A stretch of DNA of 64,000 bases, from assembly GCA_020636355.1 (NCBI GenBank), contig JACJYB010000002.1, positions 186,001-250,000 of the forward strand, read 5' to 3'. Below the pieces are notes generated by a model. It was given only the letters and a program-made list of their open reading frames with translations, was not told the origin of the DNA and did not search any database. The DNA comes from Lewinellaceae bacterium (lineage in GTDB: Bacteria > Bacteroidota > Bacteroidia > Chitinophagales > Saprospiraceae). Shown here piece after piece: positions 15,817-24,087 of this stretch. Both the position numbers and the translations under genes were made by a program. Within the stretch, counting starts at the first letter, position 1. The number at the start of each line of letters is the position of its first letter.

Positions 15817-17934
15817 ATGCGGTTTTCTCTCCAGGAGCGTATTCAATTGCTTATTGAAAAAGATTTGCTTGAAACAGCAACAAAGAAATTGATTGCCTTC
15901 ACCCAAAACAAGGAAGATTATGCGGAAATCCATAGCGATCTGCAAAACCTGCTCGGCCAGCTTAATCGATTGCAAAAACCCTCAAATGGAAATACCGATC
16001 AGGAGCAAGCTAATGTGAGCCGGAACCGGATAAGCAGGCAATTATCGGAAATAAACAATGACATTAAAGAGCTAAAAGAAACCCGGGACAAGAAATACAT
16101 CTGGTCGATCGCCTGGAAAGTGTTAACCGGATTATTGATCCCGGTGCTTGCTATTTTCATTCCCCATTGGATTGGCAAACACGATGATTGTCCAAAATTC
16201 GATAAGAAGCCCTGTAAGGTGCTTATCATGAAATTCCCTATGAAAAATGAAAACACCTATGTTGAAACCAAGATATCGGATGCAATTAGTCAAAACCAGG
16301 ATTATTTCAACATCCTTTCTTCGGGTATTTATCAGGGAGACGGTTCATTTGATGGGCAGGCGGTTAAATCAAAATGCGCGGAATGCAAAGCCAATTTTGG
16401 TATTTATGGCACCGTCGAGCAAAACCAGGCCGGTCAATTCAACCTGGACATTAATACCTGGCCAAGGGTTTCAGAGTTGCCGGACAGTCTGAATATCGAC
16501 GACAATACGATACCCATGCTTCAGGCCGCGAATTCAATCATAAACAACAAATATTACACCACCTTGCTTCAGGTGCTGGTATGCCGGTTTTGCGACATAA
16601 CGACCGAAATGAAGGATACGATCATACACAAAATATTACTTAGCACGAACGATATTGAGGGCACTCAGAACAGAGCTGCAATAAAAAAAGTAATCGGATT
16701 TATGTTGTACGAAAATCAAATGCTGGATATTGCTGATACCCTTTTTAGCGCTCTAATTATCGAAAGTTCAGAAGAATTCACCAGTTTCGCTTATCGAGGA
16801 AAAATTCGAGCAGAACAACAAAAATACGAAGAGGCATTTTTTGACTACTACCAGTACCTCGACCATGTACCCGCAAATTTTGTAGTTCGTAAAAATCGAT
16901 TTTACGCCGCGTATAATTTCTTATCCCTGCCTGAGAACAAAGCTAAGATCTCAAAGTACTTACCTTTGCTTAACGAAGATTTAGGCCTATTAAAGGGCAA
17001 GTTACATCCTGCTGAATGGAGCCGCCTGAAAGACCTTTACGATATTCTGAATAACATGAGGCCAACCGAGCCGGAAAAGTGTACGATTACCGGCAGAATT
17101 CACGATCTTAAGAATAATCAAATCGGTGGCGCCGAAATAACCATAAACCAACAAGCGACCAAGTCTAATGACAATGGCATCTTTACCTTCAATCTCCCGT
17201 GTAATCAGCTGGATGGCGCTTACTACACGGTTAATGCGACCGGATACCAACCAACGAGAGGTTTAATTGAAAAAAATGTCTATACCCTGGATATCGCCCT
17301 ACAACAACAGCGACCTACAAAATCGGATTCATGCTATTTAAGTGGCCGGATCGTAACGACTGCAGGGAAGCCAATCTACAAAGCAGCAATTACCATCAAT
17401 GAATCCATCACAGTGTATAGTGATGAGATTGGTCTTTTCAGACTTCCGGGATTATTATGCGCTCAAATATCTTCCTATAAATACCAGGTCAAGGCGAAAG
17501 GATACCTTACGGCAACTGGGAGCCTGGATCCCCAGAACAGCCACCTGATCATCAAACTTAACCCATCCAAAAAAACGAAATTTCCATTTACCCAAATAAA
17601 CCAAAAAGTGATCATGGATAAGCCAGAGATCAGCCTAATAACAAATTCAGGCAACACCATTAAAATCAAAGTGGAATCAGGAACATGGAAAGTTAATCGC
17701 ACGGTATTTACGCCTTATTCCGGTGCTGAAATATTCATCAATAATATTTCCATAGGCAAGACTTCAAGTTCAGGCTTATTGGAATCCAGAATATCTATAC
17801 CCCTAAACGAAACCATCTCCATCAATGTAAAAGGGATCTATGGCATACCTAAACCCTCACTGCCATATAAAACAAAATTCACTAAATCCGGACAAGAAGT
17901 CCTCATCCAATTCAGTCCGGTTCCAATCAATTAA
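15817..17934 (+). CDS. Putative membrane sensor: EAD11-like domain, one transmembrane segment, TPR-like helices, two CarboxypepD_reg-like repeats
   Basis: A 705-residue protein from ATG 15817; an ATG at 15760 adds 19 hydrophobic residues. Residues 1-85 match the N-terminus of the opposing CHAT protein: LLGQLN at 45-50, EQA at 63-65, and the same pattern of helices. I identify this as effector-associated domain EAD11. One transmembrane helix follows at about 95-119. The remainder contains an alpha/beta segment (130-230), TPR-like helices (285-380), then two carboxypeptidase-regulatory-like beta sandwiches (about 425-585). Each beta sandwich opens with CxxxGRI and has a second Cys 40-42 residues later, which suggests disulfides and an extracytoplasmic location. 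This region is AT-richer than the housekeeping genes by eye (18 G/C in 60 at 16681-16740). No function has been shown; a receptor-like role is inferred. Confidence 0.7.
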   Translation: MRFSLQERIQLLIEKDLLETATKKLIAFTQNKEDYAEIHSDLQNLLGQLNRLQKPSNGNTDQEQANVSRNRISRQLSEINNDIKELKETRDKKYIWSIAWKVLTGLLIPVLAIFIPHWIGKHDDCPKFDKKPCKVLIMKFPMKNENTYVETKISDAISQNQDYFNILSSGIYQGDGSFDGQAVKSKCAECKANFGIYGTVEQNQAGQFNLDINTWPRVSELPDSLNIDDNTIPMLQAANSIINNKYYTTLLQVLVCRFCDITTEMKDTIIHKILLSTNDIEGTQNRAAIKKVIGFMLYENQMLDIADTLFSALIIESSEEFTSFAYRGKIRAEQQKYEEAFFDYYQYLDHVPANFVVRKNRFYAAYNFLSLPENKAKISKYLPLLNEDLGLLKGKLHPAEWSRLKDLYDILNNMRPTEPEKCTITGRIHDLKNNQIGGAEITINQQATKSNDNGIFTFNLPCNQLDGAYYTVNATGYQPTRGLIEKNVYTLDIALQQQRPTKSDSCYLSGRIVTTAGKPIYKAAITINESITVYSDEIGLFRLPGLLCAQISSYKYQVKAKGYLTATGSLDPQNSHLIIKLNPSKKTKFPFTQINQKVIMDKPEISLITNSGNTIKIKVESGTWKVNRTVFTPYSGAEIFINNISIGKTSSSGLLESRISIPLNETISINVKGIYGIPKPSLPYKTKFTKSGQEVLIQFSPVPIN

Positions 17935-18755
17935 ACTTTTATTTTATTCCCTTCAAACCACATTTCCGGATTGACCGTTCCGAGATAAGGTGAACCATTT
18001 ACACAGCCCACATCAAAGGCAAAAGGATAATCTTTTCCCTCGCCAATGCTTTGATAAAAGCCAATCGAGAAATGTATAGCAGCATCGTCACCGACAGCGT
18101 TGTCCATTCCAATGACGTAGATGCCATGTCTACTGATGATTTCTGCCTGAACGTTGGAATAACAGGCATTCAGAAGCACACATTTTACTTGTTCTTTGAA
18201 GAGACCAAACAAACGATCCAGCCCGGCATTCGGAAACAATACTTCCTCACCATTTGCATCTTCTACGGCTATACCTTCCTGGCCAGCACCATGTCCCGAG
18301 AAATGAACTATGGATGGCTGATAGCGCTGCATGGCATTAGTTATCGTGGAAATTTGAACTGCAGGCTCAGACACAAAATTCAAACGATCTCTGAAGGTGG
18401 CGGCCCGGATTCCATCCTGAATGCGTTGAATTTCTTCATTGGTTCTGAGTACTGCCAAGTCTTTCGGACTTGCTCCCAAAAACAAGATGGTGTCCATTGT
18501 GATTTGAGACTTCAAGCATTGATCAACGAAGGAAAGAACCGAATTACGAATTTGGTTGAGGGTAATTTGAGCTTGCTCACGGGTGACGAAGCCCATATTC
18601 TGGTCTCTACGCGCAGAATTCAGGCGGCCTAGCAGCATGATCGCGTCGTTTTCAAGGTACTGGTCCTGCTGCTTATCCGCAAAGTTTTTAACCAGCGTAA
18701 GCACTTCCTCCAGCCGATCATTTGCGAGCAAGTTTTCTATTTGTGTCCGATCCAT
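17931..18755 (-). CDS. EAD11-CHAT caspase-like protease
   Basis: A 274-residue protein. Residues 1-80 are an EAD11-like helical domain (LLGRLN at 41-46, EQA at 60-62). Residues 90-270 are a CHAT-type cysteine protease domain: LFLGASPKD opens the fold, HFSGHG places the catalytic His at 155, and LLNACYS places the catalytic Cys at 198, so the dyad is intact. CHAT enzymes are caspase relatives. Effector-associated domains are known to couple such effectors to partners carrying the same domain in bacterial conflict systems. The gene starts 4 bp after the nuclease gene on the same strand. It is convergent with the transmembrane EAD11 gene, and both stops lie in one TTAA (17931-17934). It is expected to be cytosolic. 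Confidence 0.85.
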   Translation of the reverse strand: MDRTQIENLLANDRLEEVLTLVKNFADKQQDQYLENDAIMLLGRLNSARRDQNMGFVTREQAQITLNQIRNSVLSFVDQCLKSQITMDTILFLGASPKDLAVLRTNEEIQRIQDGIRAATFRDRLNFVSEPAVQISTITNAMQRYQPSIVHFSGHGAGQEGIAVEDANGEEVLFPNAGLDRLFGLFKEQVKCVLLNACYSNVQAEIISRHGIYVIGMDNAVGDDAAIHFSIGFYQSIGEGKDYPFAFDVGCVNGSPYLGTVNPEMWFEGNKIKV

Positions 18756-18759
18756 TTAC

Positions 18760-19695
18760 TTAAAGTGTTAGGCCTGTTATCCGGTTGGAAATAACAGATT
18801 CATAGACTTGTCCTCTCCTTACATTTACTTTATCCAAGACCAGTTTAACGGGTGATTCCTTTTGATAAGGGTCGTGAGCTACGGGGAAATGAAGACCGGT
18901 AAGTTTGTGTATCAATTCCGTATTAACCTGGTAAGTATCCGCATCTTTGAAATTCATAAAATGTTCCCGGTCAGCTTGAACGGCATACTTACGCAGAACA
19001 ATACCTGCTTTTTCCAGTAAATATTGTTGTCCGACCAGGAATGCTACCCGGCTTATTGTATTCGCTTCATTGATGTAATAAACCAACTTCCAGAACAGAA
19101 CGGGCAACTTAATCACCTCCCCTTTGACCAAGGTCACAAACTCCGGGTCCTGATCGGTCAAAACCGGTCCGGTGAAAACTGAAATTTTTAGTCCGTTTTT
19201 GACCGATTCCGTTTTTAAAATATAATCTTCAATTTGTCTCCAAATGGATTGATTAACCTTGGCATGTTGGGGGGCAGCATTGGTAAAATAAAAGGTGCTT
19301 CTTGCTGAATCAGCTGCCTCATCGTCGGAAATGCCCCATTGCACATCTTCACGCTTAACCATATGACCCCGGTCAAAATCACTCTTTTCCGCTCCATAAA
19401 GTTCTGCCCCTAACTGGTATTCCGAAGCAATACGATCATCCTTTCGCCAATGATCACCCCCTGAGAAAAGTGACTTTCGCGTAATGTCTTTGAATAAACC
19501 GCCTTCAATATTCGCAGCTGTTATCAATGGCAGCTTTCGAAATTTATGAAGAACGACACTGTATTTGGGATAATCAAGAATGATTCCACCGGCTGTCAGG
19601 GGGGCGACATCTGAAATTAATCCGGAGGGGATCTCCGGCAAAAGCACAGGGAAATCTTCTCCAAGAAAGTTTGCTTGATAGCCAAAGGTAGACAT
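18760..19695 (-). CDS. NUC1/EndoG-type DNA/RNA nonspecific endonuclease
   Basis: A 311-residue protein from ATG 19695. The beta-beta-alpha metal nuclease signature is intact: SDFDRGHM with catalytic His111 and, 37 residues on, N148 in KVNQSIW, the expected metal ligand. Downstream GPVLTDQD, KLPVLFWKLVYY and LTGLHFP are also typical of the family. No signal peptide is present with this start, so it should act in the cytoplasm, unlike secreted NucA enzymes. An upstream ATG at 19773 would add a hydrophobic stretch, but it falls in the loop of the aldolase terminator. The gene is followed at 4 bp by the CHAT protease, suggesting an operon in which the protease might control the nuclease. No immunity protein is evident. 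Confidence 0.88.
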   Translation of the reverse strand: MSTFGYQANFLGEDFPVLLPEIPSGLISDVAPLTAGGIILDYPKYSVVLHKFRKLPLITAANIEGGLFKDITRKSLFSGGDHWRKDDRIASEYQLGAELYGAEKSDFDRGHMVKREDVQWGISDDEAADSARSTFYFTNAAPQHAKVNQSIWRQIEDYILKTESVKNGLKISVFTGPVLTDQDPEFVTLVKGEVIKLPVLFWKLVYYINEANTISRVAFLVGQQYLLEKAGIVLRKYAVQADREHFMNFKDADTYQVNTELIHKLTGLHFPVAHDPYQKESPVKLVLDKVNVRRGQVYESVISNRITGLTL

Positions 19696-19758
19696 GGTCG
19701 AGTAGATTAGTTTCCTAAGATAAACACCAATCCCCATCCATGCAAATAGAAAACCAAA

Positions 19759-19780
19759 TCCCCGGTAAGCCATCCGGGGA
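19759..19780 (-). terminator. Intrinsic terminator after fba
   Basis: TCCCCGG (19759-19765) and CCGGGGA (19774-19780) form a perfect 7-bp stem with an 8-base loop. Read on the minus strand it is followed by ATTTGGTTTTCTATTT. It lies 51 bp past the aldolase stop and separates it from the nuclease-protease operon. Confidence 0.65.
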
Positions 19781-19831
19781 TCGGATTCTTAATTGAGCAT
19801 AAGTCTGTTTCTAGCTATTAGACCGGATGTT

Positions 19832-20905
19832 CTATGCGTTCCGGTTGATGCAGTTCAGGTCCTCAAATGCAGCTTTCAACCTGTTCTTGAAGAAGGACTC
19901 TCCTGCGCGCAACCATACCCGAGGATCGTAAAACTTCTTATTTGGTTTGTCTACGCCTTCCGGGTTGCCTAACTGGCCCTGGAGGTACCCTTCATTTTGC
20001 AGGTAATAATGCCGCACTCCATCCCAGAAAGCCCACTGCAAGTCCGTGTCAATATTCATTTTTATTGCTCCATAGGAGATAGCTTCACGGATTTCAGCCT
20101 GTGAGGATCCGGAGCCACCATGGAAAACAAAATTGACCGGTTTGGGTCCGGTACCATATTTATTCTGGATATAATCCTGCGAATTCTTAAGAATGACCGG
20201 CTTCAACTCAACATTTCCAGGTTTATACACTCCGTGTACATTGCCAAAAGCAGCAGCAATAGTAAATCGGTCACTGATAGCTTTTAGGTTTTCATAGGCA
20301 TAAGCCACCTCTTCCGGTTGGGTATACAGCCTGCTGTTATCCACATCGGTGTTATCCACCCCATCTTCTTCACCACCAGTTACGCCCAATTCAATTTCAA
20401 GGGTCATCCCTATCGCAGCCATTCGCTTGAAGAATTCTGAGCTGATCTCGATGTTTTCAGCGATGGGCTCCTCGGAAAGATCCAGCATATGAGAACTGTA
20501 CAAGGGTGAGCCGTGTTTCTGGAAATGTTTTTCTCCGGCGGTCACCAGGCCGTCGATCCATGGCAATAATTTTTTTGCGCAATGATCGGTATGGAGGATA
20601 ACAGGCACTCCGTAATGCTCAGCCAGCAGGTGAATGTGTTTCGCACCAGAAATAGATCCCAGTATAGATGCTTTTTGATCGGCATTGGAAAGACCTTTTC
20701 CGGCATAAAATGAAGCTCCCCCATTGGAAAACTGAACAATGACCGGAGAGTTAACTTCTTTTGCCGTCTCCATGACTGCATTCACGGTATTGGTTCCCGT
20801 CACATTAACTGCTGGAATGGCATATTGATTGGCTTTGGCATCGGCAAATACCTCGGACACCTCATTGCCAAAGAGGACGCCAGCCCGAAATTTTCCACTA
20901 GACAT
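19832..20905 (-). CDS. fbaA: Class II fructose-bisphosphate aldolase
   Basis: A 357-residue class IIA-type aldolase that cleaves fructose 1,6-bisphosphate to glyceraldehyde 3-phosphate and dihydroxyacetone phosphate. YAIPAVNVTGTNTVNAVME and SPVIVQFSNGGASFYAGKG match the N-terminal barrel. VILHTDHCAKKLLPW carries the catalytic Asp and zinc His. LEIELGVTGGEEDGVDN is the conserved acidic loop. NVHGVYKPGNV and NFVFHGGSGSS give the remaining zinc ligands and the phosphate loop. The length is normal. It follows trxB by 24 bp on the same strand and is closed by the terminator at 19759, so the two likely form a short operon. Confidence 0.96.
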   Translation of the reverse strand: MSSGKFRAGVLFGNEVSEVFADAKANQYAIPAVNVTGTNTVNAVMETAKEVNSPVIVQFSNGGASFYAGKGLSNADQKASILGSISGAKHIHLLAEHYGVPVILHTDHCAKKLLPWIDGLVTAGEKHFQKHGSPLYSSHMLDLSEEPIAENIEISSEFFKRMAAIGMTLEIELGVTGGEEDGVDNTDVDNSRLYTQPEEVAYAYENLKAISDRFTIAAAFGNVHGVYKPGNVELKPVILKNSQDYIQNKYGTGPKPVNFVFHGGSGSSQAEIREAISYGAIKMNIDTDLQWAFWDGVRHYYLQNEGYLQGQLGNPEGVDKPNKKFYDPRVWLRAGESFFKNRLKAAFEDLNCINRNA

Positions 20906-20929
20906 ATTGCTTAGATTAATCGATTAATT

Positions 20930-21877
20930 TTAAAGTTTACCCTGCTCCGTCAAGTACCGTTCTGCATCCAATGCAGCCATACACCCGGTTCCCGCAGCCG
21001 TGACGGCTTGACGATAGGTCTTATCCTGTGCATCGCCACTGGCAAATACACCTGGGATATTGGTTTTGGCTGACTTACCTTGAGTGATCAGGTATTTGGT
21101 CTCGTCCATATCAAGCCACCCTTCGAAAATGTCGGTATTGGGTTTGTGACCTATAGCCACAAAAAAACCTTTGACAGGCAGTTCTTTCTCAGCTTTGGTT
21201 TGATTGTTGTAAATGACGATCGAATCCACTACCTCATCCACTCCTTTGATTTCCTTTACTTCCGTATTCCAATGCACTTCGATCTTCGGATTATTCAAAA
21301 CACGCTCTTGCATAATTTTCGAAGCTCTCATTTCATCCCTACGAACCAAAAGGTGCACTTTGGGACATAATTTGGACAAATAGGAAGCTTCCTCGGCAGC
21401 CGTATCTCCACCGCCAACAACTGCTACTTCCATATTTCTAAAGAAAAATCCATCACAAACGGCACAAGCGGATACGCCTTTGTTCATATAAACCTGTTCG
21501 GAAGGGATGCCCAACCATTTTGCACTGGCTCCCGTGGCAATAATCACACTTTCTGCATGGATCTCATTGCCGCTATCCGTCCAGGCTTTATGGACCGGCC
21601 CGCTAAAGTCAACCTTTGAAATCAGTTCATAGCGTACCTCAGTCCCGAACCGCTCGGCTTGTTTGCGTAAATCTTCCATCATTTCAGGCCCAAGGATTCC
21701 GTCAGGGTAACCCGGATAGTTCTCTACGTCCGTGGTTATGGTCAATTGTCCACCTGGTTGCATTCCGGTGTACAAGATAGGAGACATGTTTGCTCTGGCT
21801 GCATAGATGGCTGCGGTATATCCTGCCGGGCCGGAACCAATAATCAGGCAAAGCATTTTTTCAGGTGCGGTACTCAT
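20930..21877 (-). CDS. trxB: Thioredoxin-disulfide reductase
   Basis: A 315-residue FAD- and NADPH-dependent enzyme that reduces thioredoxin. The N-terminal FAD motif CLIIGSGPAGYTAAIYAARA is intact. The redox-active disulfide is CAVCDG, slightly different from the usual CATCDG. VAVVGGGDTAAEEASYL is the NADPH-binding Rossmann motif. GVFASGDAQDKTYRQAVTAAG is the C-terminal FAD region. It is cytosolic and of standard low-molecular-weight length. It is the upstream gene of a probable trxB-fba pair, with a candidate -7 element at 21896-21903. Confidence 0.96.
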   Translation of the reverse strand: MSTAPEKMLCLIIGSGPAGYTAAIYAARANMSPILYTGMQPGGQLTITTDVENYPGYPDGILGPEMMEDLRKQAERFGTEVRYELISKVDFSGPVHKAWTDSGNEIHAESVIIATGASAKWLGIPSEQVYMNKGVSACAVCDGFFFRNMEVAVVGGGDTAAEEASYLSKLCPKVHLLVRRDEMRASKIMQERVLNNPKIEVHWNTEVKEIKGVDEVVDSIVIYNNQTKAEKELPVKGFFVAIGHKPNTDIFEGWLDMDETKYLITQGKSAKTNIPGVFASGDAQDKTYRQAVTAAGTGCMAALDAERYLTEQGKL

Positions 21878-21895
21878 ATCGTTTTATTGAAGGGT

Positions 21896-21903
21896 CAAAA
21901 ATA
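21896..21903 (-). promoter_or_regulatory. Bacteroidota -7 element upstream of trxB
   Basis: On the minus strand this reads TATTTTTG, matching TANNTTTG, 18 bp before the trxB ATG. No clear -33 TTTG was found. Confidence 0.45.
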
Positions 21904-22018
21904 ATTGAAAATGAAACTTTATTCCTAGTAATGTGAATTGATTCTATTAGTCGATGAATCAACCCGATTAATCCGAATGGATGGACACATAGTTGATCAT
22001 CGCGTAGATTAGGTTCCT

Positions 22019-23515
22019 ATGGTAACATTATTTTGGATATTGTGTTTTGTGACGATGTTCACATGGCGGATTACCCCACCCTATCGTCAACGGCATCATC
22101 AGTTGCGGTATGCATTTTTTGCCTCGTTAATCCTTTGGTTGGCTGGACTGGCCAGGCAATGGTTTGAGTCGCCCGAGTTGTTCCACCCCGGGAGGACCAT
22201 CCTATTGTTGCTTTCGCTGGGCCTCGGATCACAACTGTTTTACCTATGGAGAAATCTGCGTTATTCCAAATGGCTGGTACCTGCAGGCATGTTATTCCTC
22301 GCTTGGGTGCTTCAGGACCGCAGATTGCCCCAACTGGATCCAAATGGCGAATTATTGGTATTAATCCGAGATGACGTTGACCCGAACACCCTAAAGAAAC
22401 ACCTGGGAATTAATCTGGGATCCATCACTCCAGCATTTACCCTCACCGATCGCGAAAGCCCCTTGGCCCATTATTATAAAATCAACCTGCATTACCTCCC
22501 CTGGCAACGAACGCAGACCATTCAGCGTCGCCTGGAGCAGATTTCAGGAGTGCAGTGGATAGACCGAAATGAATATTATGCCTTTTTTAAGCCGGTACCA
22601 GGCCATTCGGAGGTTCATCCCCTGGCGCAATGGTCCAACGATCCTTTGCTCGCCAGACAGTGGCATTTGGATCAACAACAAATCGGCGATCTGCAAGCAT
22701 CCCTAAAAGGAGCCCAACCAAGAAAATCAGCTCGTTTATTCATCCTGGATACCGGTGTGGATAGCAAACATGAAGACTTAAAGCCAAATTATGTATCCTG
22801 GCATAAAGAGGATGAGGTGGATGAGCAGGGGCATGGCACCCATTGTGCCGGCATCGCTTCAGCGGTCACAAACAATCGGACCGGGGGTGCATCTATGAAC
22901 CCCGGGCCATCGTTCTTCACGGTTACCAGTATTAAGGTTCTGAACTTCTTCGGAGGAGGCACCCAGCAAACGATCATTCAGGGGATGATTGATGCCGCAG
23001 ATCAGGGAGCTGATGTGATTTCAATGTCACTTGGCGGACGCAGTTCGGATGAAAAACAGCGTCTTTACGAAGAAGCAGTAAGCTATGCTAATAAAAAAGG
23101 AGCCATCGTGGTAGTCGCCGCAGGAAATGATGGAGGCCCTGCCACGCAGGTCACACCCGCTAATGTCCCGGGAGTCATTACGGTTACCGCCATCCAGTCG
23201 GATCTTACGAAACCGGCATTTGCCAACACATTGGAAGGAATAGCTTTTGGTTTAGCGGCACCGGGAGTGGATATTCTGGCGCCGATACCCAAAAATAAAT
23301 ATGCCAATTACAGTGGTACCTCCATGGCTACGCCTCAGGTCGCCGGAACGATAGCGCTAATGAAAAGTCTGGAACCGAAATTGACGACCAAGGATGCTTT
23401 TGAATTACTACAACAGACTGGATTGAGTGTCCCTCAGTCGACTAAAAACGGAACCGTCATTCAACCGAACAAGGCGATCGGAACACTGGTTTCTGCGGAA
23501 GCATTGGTTCAGTAA
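22019..23515 (+). CDS. Subtilisin-like (S8) serine peptidase with an N-terminal multi-helix membrane anchor
   Basis: A 498-residue protein. Residues 1-100 contain about four hydrophobic helices (near 3-16, 29-45, 59-77 and 83-97) instead of a simple signal peptide. Residues 105-190 resemble an inhibitor-I9-like propeptide. The S8 domain then supplies the full triad: Asp in LFILDTGVDSKH, His in GHGTHCAGIAS and Ser in SGTSMATPQVAGT, plus oxyanion Asn in AAGNDGGP. The protease domain should be tethered to the cytoplasmic membrane; its side depends on helix number, and an even number would put it on the same side as the N-terminus. The substrate is unknown. Its 3' end overlaps shikimate kinase by 7 bp. 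Confidence 0.92.
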   Translation: MVTLFWILCFVTMFTWRITPPYRQRHHQLRYAFFASLILWLAGLARQWFESPELFHPGRTILLLLSLGLGSQLFYLWRNLRYSKWLVPAGMLFLAWVLQDRRLPQLDPNGELLVLIRDDVDPNTLKKHLGINLGSITPAFTLTDRESPLAHYYKINLHYLPWQRTQTIQRRLEQISGVQWIDRNEYYAFFKPVPGHSEVHPLAQWSNDPLLARQWHLDQQQIGDLQASLKGAQPRKSARLFILDTGVDSKHEDLKPNYVSWHKEDEVDEQGHGTHCAGIASAVTNNRTGGASMNPGPSFFTVTSIKVLNFFGGGTQQTIIQGMIDAADQGADVISMSLGGRSSDEKQRLYEEAVSYANKKGAIVVVAAGNDGGPATQVTPANVPGVITVTAIQSDLTKPAFANTLEGIAFGLAAPGVDILAPIPKNKYANYSGTSMATPQVAGTIALMKSLEPKLTTKDAFELLQQTGLSVPQSTKNGTVIQPNKAIGTLVSAEALVQ

Positions 23516-24066
23516 TTCCCATTTGATTTACCATTTTCAAGAATGATTGAAGCGACCTTGTCCAATAATTCCTGGGATTCGAAACCTTCAAGGATATACT
23601 GAGCCTGACTGTATATTGGTTCACGATCTTTAAGAGTTTCCTCGACAAACCTGACAATCTCCTCTTCAGATTTTCCTGCCAGCAATGGTCGGTGGCTGAT
23701 CCCTGGCAATACATATTTCAGGATTTCAGTGGCTTCCCGTCGTAAATAAATAGTGATTGCCCGGGCATTCATAAGGTCCATATTTCCCAAGTAGCACGGT
23801 GCCCCACCACCTGCAGAAATCAAATCGTAATCCTTGGCATTTAGCAAATCAACCAAACAATTATGTTCCAGTAAGCGAAAGGCTTCGTGCCCGTCTTCGG
23901 CGAAGATGTCAGAAATCGATTTACCTGCACGGGCTTCAATGACGTCATCCAAATCGACCCACCGCAAATCCATCGCTGCTCCTAGGCGTTTGCATACGTA
24001 GCTCTTACCACTACCCATGTAACCAATCAGAATATACGGCTTCTTATCCGGGTACTTTTGTGTCAT
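23509..24066 (-). CDS. aroK: Shikimate kinase
   Basis: A 185-residue P-loop kinase that phosphorylates shikimate at the 3-hydroxyl with ATP in the aromatic amino acid pathway. ILIGYMGSGKSYVCKRLG is the Walker A loop. DLRWVDLDDVIEARAGKSI holds the shikimate-binding Asp (DxD region). FRLLE and ISAGGGAPC are the next substrate loops. RPLLAGKS and REPIYSQAQ form the lid and the adenine contacts. The length is typical. The pathway partner aroC lies at 47942 and is not clustered with it. The 5' end is 21 bp from the divergent DUF1573 gene. Confidence 0.95.
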   Translation of the reverse strand: MTQKYPDKKPYILIGYMGSGKSYVCKRLGAAMDLRWVDLDDVIEARAGKSISDIFAEDGHEAFRLLEHNCLVDLLNAKDYDLISAGGGAPCYLGNMDLMNARAITIYLRREATEILKYVLPGISHRPLLAGKSEEEIVRFVEETLKDREPIYSQAQYILEGFESQELLDKVASIILENGKSNGNY

Positions 24067-24075
24067 GATTTACAA

Positions 24076-24083
24076 TACCTTTG
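24076..24083 (+). promoter_or_regulatory. -7 element immediately before the DUF1573 gene, possibly giving a leaderless mRNA
   Basis: TACCTTTG matches TANNTTTG and ends only four bases before the ATG at 24088. Transcription would then start at or beside the start codon. A second match, TACTTTTG, lies at 24053-24060 inside the start of aroK and offers a normal leader. Confidence 0.45.
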
Positions 24084-24087
24084 CAGC

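Noticed and set aside
18051..18632. Plus-strand frame of 193 codons opposite the CHAT gene
   Set aside because: It is the antisense shadow of a protein with a clear CHAT catalytic dyad and has no recognisable domain.
19696..19773. Longer N-terminus of the NUC1 nuclease from ATG 19773
   Set aside because: The ATG falls in the loop of a terminator hairpin for the aldolase gene, and the resulting hydrophobic stretch is not needed by the nuclease fold. ATG 19695 is preferred.
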